Source: Haloplanus sp. CK5-1
GTDB lineage: Archaea > Halobacteriota > Halobacteria > Halobacteriales > Haloferacaceae
DNA length: 64,000 nt
NCBI RefSeq assembly: GCF_037201915.1
Contig: NZ_CP147505.1
Span: 2,356,001 to 2,420,000 of the forward strand
Direction of reading: 5' to 3'
Part shown: one piece after another, positions 17,741 to 25,104 of the stretch
Layout: every line of letters begins with the position of its first letter
How positions within the stretch are numbered: the stretch's first letter is position 1
The notes under the pieces: generated by a model
What the model was told of the DNA's origin: nothing
The model's database searches: none
What the model saw: only the letters and a program-made list of their open reading frames with translations
Program-made: the position numbers and the translations under genes

Positions 17741-19365
17741 TCGACCCGCTCGTCATCGCCGATGTCCTGCTCGTCGTGTCCCTGGTCACAGCCGGAATCA
17801 CGGCCGTCGCCCGTCGACCGGAACTCGGGACGACCGGTCTCGGTATCACTGCCGGGTGTCTCGCCGTGGTCGCCGTCCTTGACGTGGCCGTCCGTCTGAG
17901 GGTCGCTGACATCGAGACGCTGTTCAGCGGTGTGAGAGTCGCTCTGTTTGGGGCGTCGATAGCCTGGTTGTGGTTCGCAGTCGGACACACCGGTCGCGGT
18001 CCAGAACTCACGCGCAGGCGACTTTTCCGTGGCACCGGGACGGCTGTCGCCCTCGTGTTCGCGACGCAACTACCGGTGTCAGTGATCCAGGACGTCTCGA
18101 TGGCCATCATCAATATCTCAGCAACGTACGGGAGCGTCGCCGGAACCTTTCTGCTCTCACAGGCGACACTCAAGCGCAAATTGGTCCCCCTGTGGCAAGG
18201 CGTTCTGCTTCCAATCAGCGGTAGCAGTCTCGTTATGATCGGGTTCGTCGTGTCACTCACACCCCTGCAAAACAGTGTCGTCCAGAATCTCATCTTGGCC
18301 ACCGTCCTCGGCTCTGGAGTGCCATTAGCGGCGAGCGTGTTCACCGAAGCAGCCGAAGACACCACGAAACAGGCACGGTTGGCCCGCGGCGTGGTTCTCG
18401 AAGAAGTTTCGGAAGCCGTGGTCGTAACGGACACGCGCGGAAATATTATTTATACGAACGAAACCGCGAGTCAGGTGTTTCTCGGGACACAGTCTCGAGA
18501 CGCCTTCGGACGCGATTTCGAGTCACTCATCGGGGTTGGGCCCGATGAACTCCGCGATGCTCCCGTTGACCGTGAGCTGACTACCGAAATCGGGCGCCGG
18601 TGGTTCGAGGTGACACACAGCCCGATGACGGAACGGAACGGTGACCGAACCGGAGACATCTACATCTTCCGTGACGTTACAGCGCGGCGGAGCAACCAGC
18701 AACGGAGAAACGTCCTCGTGAGGCTCTTGCGTCACAATCTCCGTAACAAAGTAGACGTGATCCGTGCCCACGCGGAACTCCTTGATGACCAGCCGGAACG
18801 CGGTAAACAGATCGCAAATTCCGCCAGAGAGCTCGCGACGGTGAGCGAAACCGTCACCGAGATGGACCAACTCCTCTCTCAGGAGCACATCGACCGGAAA
18901 CGGATCGAAATAGGAGAACTCATCCGGAAGGTAGGAGAACAGGTCGCCGACGATTTCGGAGGGACCGTGACCGTCAACGCGGAGCCGGTAACGCTGTACA
19001 CCAGTCGTGAGGCTGTCCGGACCGTTGTGGCCGAACTTATCAGCAACGGCATGAAACACGCCGAGATGGATGAGCCACCTGTTCGCATCTCAATTCGTGC
19101 ATCCGCCGAACACGCTGTGGTTACGATCGAAGACGAGGGACCAGGCATCCCTGAACAGGAGTACGCGGTGCTTGGGTCTGTCGAACAGTCACAGCTCCGT
19201 CATGGGCGGGGACTGGGCATCTGGATGGTGCAGTGGATCGTCACCCGACTCGGTGGTACGCTCTCGTTCGACGCCGACAGCTCCGGAACCGTTGTAACTG
19301 TTCAACTTCCACGCGGTGAGGGCAAACGTGACGCTCGATATAGCCCTCATCACACGCAAGATTGA
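17737..19365 (+). CDS. membrane sensor histidine kinase with PAS domain
   Basis: A 542-aa kinase with an N-terminal membrane sensor of seven helices (about 1-205) and a PAS domain (about 215-325: LEEVSEAVVVTDTRGNIIYT ... IFRDVTARRS). The dimerisation helix has H-box LLRHNLRNKVDVIRAHAELL with phospho-acceptor His. The ATPase domain has ELISNGMKHA (N), IEDEGPGIP (G1) and GRGLGIWMV (G2). The GTG start overlaps the stop of the preceding degenerate sensor. No response regulator is encoded nearby, as often in haloarchaea. The signal is unknown. Confidence 0.9.
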   Translation: MIDPLVIADVLLVVSLVTAGITAVARRPELGTTGLGITAGCLAVVAVLDVAVRLRVADIETLFSGVRVALFGASIAWLWFAVGHTGRGPELTRRRLFRGTGTAVALVFATQLPVSVIQDVSMAIINISATYGSVAGTFLLSQATLKRKLVPLWQGVLLPISGSSLVMIGFVVSLTPLQNSVVQNLILATVLGSGVPLAASVFTEAAEDTTKQARLARGVVLEEVSEAVVVTDTRGNIIYTNETASQVFLGTQSRDAFGRDFESLIGVGPDELRDAPVDRELTTEIGRRWFEVTHSPMTERNGDRTGDIYIFRDVTARRSNQQRRNVLVRLLRHNLRNKVDVIRAHAELLDDQPERGKQIANSARELATVSETVTEMDQLLSQEHIDRKRIEIGELIRKVGEQVADDFGGTVTVNAEPVTLYTSREAVRTVVAELISNGMKHAEMDEPPVRISIRASAEHAVVTIEDEGPGIPEQEYAVLGSVEQSQLRHGRGLGIWMVQWIVTRLGGTLSFDADSSGTVVTVQLPRGEGKRDARYSPHHTQD

Positions 19366-19554
19366 TACCCGACGGTTGGGTCGGCATATTAGTTCATGAT
19401 CGCGTCGATATTAGATCGGAATGGCTCGGAAACGAACGTATTAGCGGCTAACGACTGAATCGAACTGAACTGTCATTTGTCGAGCCGTCGTATCATCGTG
19501 AACGAATATTTCAATTTCAATCACAATTATAAACGCCGCTGGACGACTGAGGAT

Positions 19555-19827
19555 ATGCAGCGCCGCTCAGGCTTTGGGCTATCGATGCTGCTTATGAGTC
19601 TCTGGATGGGGCAGACTGCTCTTACCGAATCAAGGACCGTATCGCTGGCTATGGGTATTTCCGCAATCACATTAGCATTCTTCGGCGGTGGACTACTCTC
19701 GGGGTACTTCAAACCGGAAGCGATTCCCGACGAAAAAATGAGTCCTCTCGCGAGTCGTATCCTTGTGACAATGCTCGTTGTCGGCATGATGGCCTTTCTG
19801 TTGATACTTGCGCTGCAGTACCGTTGA
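19555..19827 (+). CDS. small three-helix membrane protein (90 aa)
   Basis: ATG 19555, preceded by GAGG, opens a 90-residue protein with three hydrophobic stretches (about 8-22, 28-45 and 68-88) and a polar loop with KPEAIPDEKM. It starts a set of tiny membrane proteins that run on the same strand. Function unknown. Confidence 0.55.
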   Translation: MQRRSGFGLSMLLMSLWMGQTALTESRTVSLAMGISAITLAFFGGGLLSGYFKPEAIPDEKMSPLASRILVTMLVVGMMAFLLILALQYR

Positions 19828-19832
19828 TCTAT

Positions 19833-20060
19833 ATGCGCCATCAATTGCGGCTACTGAAATCGTTCGGGGGATACATACAGGTCGGCGACCAGAGACTCCG
19901 TATGAAATATAAGGGGCTGCTCGTCACCCTCTGGATGATTGGCTCATTTGCTGTCAGTACAGTGGTATTTTCACCGCTGAATGGGATAGCACTTTCTTTC
20001 TCGACCACGTTCATATTCTGGGCCTTACTCGAATTGCGGGACATGAGGGGTACTCAGTGA
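19833..20060 (+). CDS. small two-helix membrane protein (75 aa)
   Basis: ATG 19833 lies 5 nt after the previous stop. The 75-aa product has a basic amphipathic head (MRHQLRLLKSFGGYIQVG) and a hydrophobic hairpin (about 33-65) ending in ELRDMRGTQ. The short gap suggests one transcript with the flanking genes. Function unknown. Confidence 0.5.
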   Translation: MRHQLRLLKSFGGYIQVGDQRLRMKYKGLLVTLWMIGSFAVSTVVFSPLNGIALSFSTTFIFWALLELRDMRGTQ

Positions 20061-20063
20061 AGC

Positions 20064-20279
20064 ATGAGCAGAATCTCGAAGAGCCGACTGTTGGTATCCG
20101 GCGGCAGTCTTCTGTTGGTATTCCAACTTATCGTGTTTCAGAGAGCGTTTAATATAGTCGAACCCCCCGGAGTTCCAAGCACCCTCAGAGGTGCTATCAG
20201 CGGCGGGTTGTTGCTTATCGCCACTGTCTGTATCGCCGGCGGAGCGTATCTCCGGTATCAGTGCTCTTCGGTCAGGTAA
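20064..20279 (+). CDS. small two-helix membrane protein (71 aa)
   Basis: ATG 20064 follows the previous stop by 3 nt. The 71-residue product has helices at about 8-26 and 44-62 with a loop containing EPPGVPSTLRG. It is the third of three contiguous tiny membrane proteins. Function unknown. Confidence 0.5.
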   Translation: MSRISKSRLLVSGGSLLLVFQLIVFQRAFNIVEPPGVPSTLRGAISGGLLLIATVCIAGGAYLRYQCSSVR

Positions 20280-20534
20280 GCGTTGCACTGAGCGACGAAG
20301 AGCTGAAACACTGATGTGATAACAGCTTGACAACATCGTGACGGAAGGGCACCTCTCGAACGGACCTACCAGTGCGTGGTGAATACAAAATACGGAACAG
20401 GGATCGCCTGAAAACGTTCGAACCAGCAAAACTCTGTCCTTTAGTAGCCAGGTGTGATGATCATCCACAGTATGACCTCAATTACTCATTAAGTCAAAGA
20501 CAAAAATATACAGTAGCCAACGCTCACAAGCACT

Positions 20535-21017
20535 GTGATTCCGTATTCGTCCATCGGAGAGATCACGACGACGCTGTTGCAGTATCTGGCAGTAATCGGC
20601 GTTGTTGCCCTCGGGTGTCTCCCATCACTCACGGTGTCGGACTTTCGTGCCCGACTCGATAGCTGGCCAACTGACCGATTCCCGGTGAACTATTTGCTAC
20701 TGGTCGGTGTTATCGCACTCGGTCAGGGGGTCGCCATCGTTGCTGGGTGGCAGGTGCTTCACATCGGGTCCACGCAGAGCGATCCGCAGTTTCGGGAATT
20801 TCGACTTATCGCGGTGCTCATAGCCTACCCGATAGCGGTGTGGGGACTTGGAACGATAGGTGTTCGTCTGTATTGTTGGCAACAATCGATGGAACAGTGG
20901 TTGACGCTTCGGACTATCGCCGGCCTCGGAGTCGCTGCTGGGATGTATATTGTAACGCTCATGGGAGCAGCGATCGTCCTCTTTATTGCCGCGCTGTTTT
21001 TCGCGTTGCCGACCTGA
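20535..21017 (+). CDS. four-helix membrane protein (160 aa)
   Basis: A GTG at 20535 opens a 160-aa hydrophobic protein with four helices (about 12-30, 48-68, 88-108 and 128-157). The second loop is polar (HIGSTQSDPQFREFR). No catalytic motif is seen. It may belong with the three small membrane proteins upstream, but 255 bases without a gene separate them. I do not recognise the family. Confidence 0.6.
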   Translation: MIPYSSIGEITTTLLQYLAVIGVVALGCLPSLTVSDFRARLDSWPTDRFPVNYLLLVGVIALGQGVAIVAGWQVLHIGSTQSDPQFREFRLIAVLIAYPIAVWGLGTIGVRLYCWQQSMEQWLTLRTIAGLGVAAGMYIVTLMGAAIVLFIAALFFALPT

Positions 21018-21572
21018 AACCGCCGGTTCAGACTTCAACATAGTTCTTCGGGGCAGGGATGTCCGAATATACGACCCCGTGACAGGAGGTGAAACGTATC
21101 GTGGTAGACAGTAGCGGTCCGAAGTAGACTCGCTGCGATGTTCAGCCACCGATTCTGCCGACCCGTTCGACGGTTCGGACGAGCGTGTGAGGACCCACCG
21201 GGGTCACGACGAGTGACTTCTCGCCAACCCGCGCGAGTCTGATTCGACTAGTGTATTCAGAATACTTGATTTCGACCGGCTCAGGCCCAACGAGGGACTT
21301 CGTTCACCGATCGACCGAGCGCCTGCAGCGCCCATCGCCGATTTCTCAGTCGTAATCGCACGACAGCGGCGGGGTAATCGTCGATGTCATCGGCTCTGAA
21401 TGCACTGCCGTTGCTTTCGTTCAGCCACTGAACGGTTCCGATTGACGGCGGTTTCGTCCTCTGGTTCGCTGTCTCCACGGCGTGGTGCACTCCATCTAAT
21501 CATTGGCTCGTTGAACGTCTCTCGATCACGAGCAACTGTCCCCCCAGCAAAACGAGAGTCAGTGGGCTTTGG
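21018..21572. other. interval with a decayed minus-strand coding fragment
   Basis: About 555 bases. On the minus strand 21142-21300 reads KSLVGPEPVEIKYSEYT then RIRLARVGEKSLVVTPVG and ends GRIGG before a TGA, which looks like the C-terminus of a lost gene. Its 5' part (21270-21342) is repeated at 23070-23140. The intervening frame has stops, so no intact gene is called. Confidence 0.4.
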
Positions 21573-22064
21573 TTAGGAATCGAGTCCGACGGGTCGTCCC
21601 TGCTCCCACTCGACCGTGAGAATCACATCTCGGAGCGAGGTGAATCTCCGCTCGATGACATCTAACGGATGTGAGTCGATGAACTGCGCCGGTTCGTGCG
21701 CGACGGGCGTCGCGCCGTCGTTCACCTGCAGATGAACCGGGCCGAGATCATCGTGGGTCTCGTCCTGATGCCACCCGACGAGCAGACTACGCTCCGGTTC
21801 GATCCAGTTGAGCCAGTAGTACTCGTACGGATGGCCAGTCTGCAGTTGGAACCCGATTTCGACCCGCGCGCTCGTCACCGGATACTCGTCGTCATCGAGA
21901 AACTGGCGTGGGTCTACCTCAGCGACGACACGGTACGGGCCCGCTTCGCGCGGTTCAGCACGCCGGCGTCGAACGTTCTCGAATTCGCCGCTGAGCCGGT
22001 TCTGGATGCGGTCGTGGAGCCGCTTACTCTGCAAGTTCGCTCGATTAGCGAGGAAGACGACCAT
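21573..22064 (-). CDS. TumE-like (DUF6516-type) protein, candidate toxin
   Basis: A 163-aa protein. The central part has a strand-rich core YEYYWLNWIEPERSLLVGWH then QDETHDDLGPVHLQ, and later FIDSHPLDVIERRF. The W-H-x3-TH and GP-H pattern is that of the TumE/DUF6516 family, annotated as toxins of a toxin-antitoxin family in bacteria and archaea. Its ATG overlaps the stop of the DUF7342-type HTH gene upstream (TGATG), the usual antitoxin-toxin arrangement. Toxicity is inferred from family and context, not shown. Confidence 0.6.
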   Translation of the reverse strand: MVVFLANRANLQSKRLHDRIQNRLSGEFENVRRRRAEPREAGPYRVVAEVDPRQFLDDDEYPVTSARVEIGFQLQTGHPYEYYWLNWIEPERSLLVGWHQDETHDDLGPVHLQVNDGATPVAHEPAQFIDSHPLDVIERRFTSLRDVILTVEWEQGRPVGLDS

Positions 22065-22603
22065 CAGGCGAGCGTCGAGGGAGAGTCAGTCCGTGGTGAC
22101 GAGAGTTCGCTGACATCGTCGTACAGTTGGAGAGAGTGCTTCACGAGCCCGAGTTCCGTATTGATCGCATCCCACGTCGCGATCACGTTGCGACGTTCAC
22201 GGAGTTCCTCTGCAGAGAGTTCCTCGTCAGCGAGTCGTTCTCGGAACTCGTCGAGTGAACTGACGTCGTACTCCGTCGCCAGCTCTTCCTGTTCCTCCTT
22301 CAGCTCCGTGAGCTGGCTCTCCAGTTCGTCACGCGAGTGGGCCTCGATCAAGTCCGTCACTTCGTCGAAGAGCATCCGGACCGGGTTCAGGTCGTACGCC
22401 TTCGTCCCGTCAAGCGTCGTCTCAGTGACCCAATCGTCACTCTTCAAGCGCTGGAGTTCATCGTCGGCCGTCGTGCGCGAGACATCTGCCCGGTCTGCGA
22501 TCTCCTGCACCGGCGTTGGCTCGTCCAGCAATTCCACGACGTGCCGGACGCGCTCACGCCCGCTCATACTCCCCGTCCACGATTCCGGATTCGGTTCGGT
22601 CAT
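22064..22603 (-). CDS. DUF7342-like winged-HTH protein, candidate antitoxin/regulator
   Basis: From ATG 22603 (MTEPNPESWTGSMSGRERV) the product has 179 aa. It has a winged helix-turn-helix (about 14-75: ELLDEPTPVQEIADRADVSR, then TTADDELQRL and WVTETTLDG) and a long acidic coiled-coil tail (about 85-165) likely for dimerisation. The MSGRERV opening is characteristic of DUF7342 haloarchaeal proteins. An upstream ATG at 22651 exists but the conserved MTEP start is favoured. It overlaps the TumE-like gene and probably regulates the pair. Confidence 0.75.
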   Translation of the reverse strand: MTEPNPESWTGSMSGRERVRHVVELLDEPTPVQEIADRADVSRTTADDELQRLKSDDWVTETTLDGTKAYDLNPVRMLFDEVTDLIEAHSRDELESQLTELKEEQEELATEYDVSSLDEFRERLADEELSAEELRERRNVIATWDAINTELGLVKHSLQLYDDVSELSSPRTDSPSTLA

Positions 22604-22742
22604 CGTACTAGCTCTCACACTGCGAGACTCAAATAATTTGTCTCTGTTCAAATATTCAAAACGACGGGCGGTTACCTGCGGAGGTGTCCCTCAGCAACCA
22701 CCCGAAACAGGGATAGCAGTGCTTGCTACAGTTCTCGCCGAA

Positions 22743-23015
22743 TCACCGTATCGATCCGGTAATTATCGCTGCCCCATCCTCCTCACGCTCCCTTTCGGAC
22801 CTCGTCGACGCGCTCGCGTCCGCGCTCGTTGTGTCGGCGATGTCCTGCACGTCGCTCTCGGTGAGTTCGCTCCCACTGGTGAGTTCGTCCATCACTTCGA
22901 GCGCGTCGATCTTCTCTTCGATCGCCTGCCGCGTGACCTCGCTCCAGTTGATCTCCGGATGCTCCTCCATGCGATCTTTGAGGTCGTCGTCCACGTTGAC
23001 CGTGATCGAAGGCAT
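22743..23015 (-). CDS. VapB-like ribbon-helix-helix antitoxin without a toxin partner
   Basis: Residues 1-60 follow VapB/CopG-type RHH antitoxins: beta strand MPSITVNVDDDLKDRM, then INWSEVTRQAIEEKIDALEV and a linker ELTESDVQDIA. The last about 30 residues (ASASTRSEREREEDGAAI...) look like out-of-frame sequence; another frame gives VDEVRKGA and a stop, a more usual antitoxin tail. No PIN-domain VapC follows; the next 90 bases downstream are empty. It is probably the survivor of a broken vapBC pair. Confidence 0.7.
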   Translation of the reverse strand: MPSITVNVDDDLKDRMEEHPEINWSEVTRQAIEEKIDALEVMDELTSGSELTESDVQDIADTTSADASASTRSEREREEDGAAIITGSIR

Positions 23016-23023
23016 ACAGGATA

Positions 23024-23251
23024 CTATGGAGACACAGAATACTGTGTTTTCGGTTCATTCAGTACCCCCTCGACTTTAACCGTTTCAAGCCCAGCAAGGG
23101 ACTTTATTTGCCGACCGAACGAGCGCCAGCAGCGCCCATCATTCTGCGTGACGGGAAACATTTGGCAGACTGCGGTACGGCGTTTATAAAGGAACCCCTC
23201 CTCGGACGTTTGGATTTCATCACGCTGCGGAACGGGGGTCGCCGGTTTCAT
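23024..23251 (-). CDS. small hypothetical protein (75 aa)
   Basis: ATG 23251 opens MKPATPVPQRDEIQTSEEGF, continuing to a basic segment DGRCWRSFGRQIKSLAGLET. It lies upstream of the VapB-like gene with a 9-nt gap. The segment around 23070-23140 is repeated at 21270-21342, where it is decayed. Two cysteines are present. The family is unknown to me and the start is tentative. Confidence 0.4.
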   Translation of the reverse strand: MKPATPVPQRDEIQTSEEGFLYKRRTAVCQMFPVTQNDGRCWRSFGRQIKSLAGLETVKVEGVLNEPKTQYSVSP

Positions 23252-23411
23252 GCGATTCGCCTGCATTCGAATGACACCGCGAGGACGTAATACTTGCGTA
23301 GAGAGTGTAATTGGCGGCGCGCGCGAGAGACTTTGGTCGTCTTCCCGCCACTCAACTCAGCAATTCAGAGGGTCTGTCGGAACTGAAGCAAGCCAGAATC
23401 CCCTCAGGAAA

Positions 23412-23495
23412 TATAGTAGCCTTTGTAAGTCATCACACACCTGATCGCATGACTGCGTTCGATCAGGTGTGCGGACAGTTACAAACGCTACTATA
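23412..23495. repeat. 84-bp palindromic MITE-like element
   Basis: The two halves are imperfect inverted repeats about 38 bp long. The left half begins TATAGTAGCCTTTGTAAG and reaches CACACCTGATCG; the complement of the right half begins TATAGTAGCGTTTGTAAC and reaches the same CACACCTGATCG. The ends are TA, consistent with TA target duplication, and the outer TAGTA matches the IS630 ends at 2692-3746. No coding frame is present, so this is a non-autonomous miniature element or a stem-loop. Confidence 0.8.
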
Positions 23496-23552
23496 ACTAT
23501 CTGATGTTGATTCTCCGTCGTATTGCGTTCCCTTGGATTAGTAGCGAAGCAC

Positions 23553-24944
23553 TTAGGACGGCGTGAGTAGGTCGTCGATGTCCGCTACAGTAAACAAGGA
23601 CCACGAGTCATCGAGTTGTGCTTCGAGTCCGTCGACGAACCCGTTTTTCGAGAACAGGGCGAACTGCTCGTCTCGATCCGACGGTCCCCATCGGACGTTC
23701 TCTGCCTTTGCTCGCAGACTCTCGACGAGGTCTTCCCCGACCGGATCCGTCGTCCACTTACATTCGGCGAGGAGGACTCGGTCGTCGTTCGGTGCCAGCC
23801 CGACGATGTCGATTTCCTCTTCTCCGTACCACCACCGACCGACTTCGGAGTACGGTTCGAATTCGCCGCGTCGAATCCCTTCCCAGACGGCTTCTTGGCA
23901 GACATCCTCGAACGTGGTTGCGACGTGCGTTGGGAGGTCCGGTTCAATCGTCCCGTCGTACACGATCTCCGGTGCTTCCTCGATACTGGATCGATGCGGC
24001 TCGACGTACCGAAACCAGAACCGAAGGAACTCGTCCGCAACCCGGTACCGTGACCGCTTCGATTTCTTCCCCGAGGCCGTGACTGGGACATCTCGTTCGA
24101 TGAGGCGGAGTCGGCGAAGTGTCTGTAGGTACTTCGAGAGCGGTCCCGAATCGATCCCCGTTGCGCCGGAGATCTCGTTCGGTGTCGTATGGCCCAGTGC
24201 GACTGCTTCGAGGATACTCATGTACCGGGCTGGGTTTCGGAGCTCGGTGCGCAGGAGAAACTCGGGTTCGTTATACAGTACCGCAGATGGTGATAGGACG
24301 TGTGATCGAATGTTCGCCGCGAGCGACTGGTCGTAGTCGAACAGCGTGAGGTACATCGGGGTACCACCCGTGACGGCATACGAGCGAACCGCGTCCCTGA
24401 AGTCGTACGAGATGACCTCTCGGGCCTGTTGAAACGAGAACGGCGTTACGTCGAGTTGTGCCGTTCGTCGCCCGTATAGTGGGCTCTCGTGTCCCAGGAT
24501 CTCTGACTCCATCGTGCTCACGCTCGACCCACAGAGCACCAGCATCGAGTCCGTTCCGTCGAGCGCCTGGTCAACGAACGCTTGTATGTACGATGGGAGC
24601 GAGTCGTTCTCTTCGACGAGATACGGGAACTCGTCGATGACGACGACGAGATCCTCTCGCTGGAGGTTCTCCCCGAGGTATTCGAACGCTTCGTCCCAAC
24701 TGTCGATTCGAGGGACGCGCTCGTCGAAGTAGTCCGCAACTTGGTCGAGAAACTTCTCGCGCTGTCGATGCTCGGCTTCCTGCGCGGCAAGGAAGTAAAT
24801 GTGGGGACGGTCAGCACAGAATTCTTTGAGGAGTTCCGTTTTCCCCACCCGACGCCGGCCATAGACGACAACGAAGTCCGAACCGGGTGACTCCACCGCA
24901 GCGGTGAGTGTATCGAGTTCTTCCTCCCGGTCGTAGAAGGTCAT
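23553..24944 (-). CDS. archaeal DUF234 ATPase with restriction-fold C-terminus
   Basis: A 463-aa P-loop ATPase. Walker A is GRRRVGKT (29-36) and Walker B is VVVIDEFPYL (Asp104, Glu105). An SSVSTME sensor region and a winged helix (about 240-290: AVALGHTTPNEISGATGIDS) follow. The C-terminal DUF234 part has EEEIDIVG ... LLAECKW (about 372-395), a PD-(D/E)XK-like core. This family is widespread in archaea and mobile regions and its role is unsettled. It lies 160 bp downstream of the AddA-like operon on the same strand, so it may be read with it or be a separate island member. Confidence 0.85.
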   Translation of the reverse strand: MTFYDREEELDTLTAAVESPGSDFVVVYGRRRVGKTELLKEFCADRPHIYFLAAQEAEHRQREKFLDQVADYFDERVPRIDSWDEAFEYLGENLQREDLVVVIDEFPYLVEENDSLPSYIQAFVDQALDGTDSMLVLCGSSVSTMESEILGHESPLYGRRTAQLDVTPFSFQQAREVISYDFRDAVRSYAVTGGTPMYLTLFDYDQSLAANIRSHVLSPSAVLYNEPEFLLRTELRNPARYMSILEAVALGHTTPNEISGATGIDSGPLSKYLQTLRRLRLIERDVPVTASGKKSKRSRYRVADEFLRFWFRYVEPHRSSIEEAPEIVYDGTIEPDLPTHVATTFEDVCQEAVWEGIRRGEFEPYSEVGRWWYGEEEIDIVGLAPNDDRVLLAECKWTTDPVGEDLVESLRAKAENVRWGPSDRDEQFALFSKNGFVDGLEAQLDDSWSLFTVADIDDLLTPS

Positions 24945-25104
24945 ACTTAGGATAATGATTACTGCGATAATGACTTAAGAATTCGGGTGGCCACCCCCAC
25001 CGAAGTGTTTCTCGCACTGCGACCAAGACACCGAATCTGACGAGGGATGCAGGCGGGATGGGAACTGGATCTACGGCAAACTGTTTTCGCGTGGTGTCGA
25101 CTAT

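Noticed and set aside
23412-23495. Intrinsic terminator
   Set aside because: Arms are too long, no T-run follows, and the TA ends and IS-like termini fit a MITE better.
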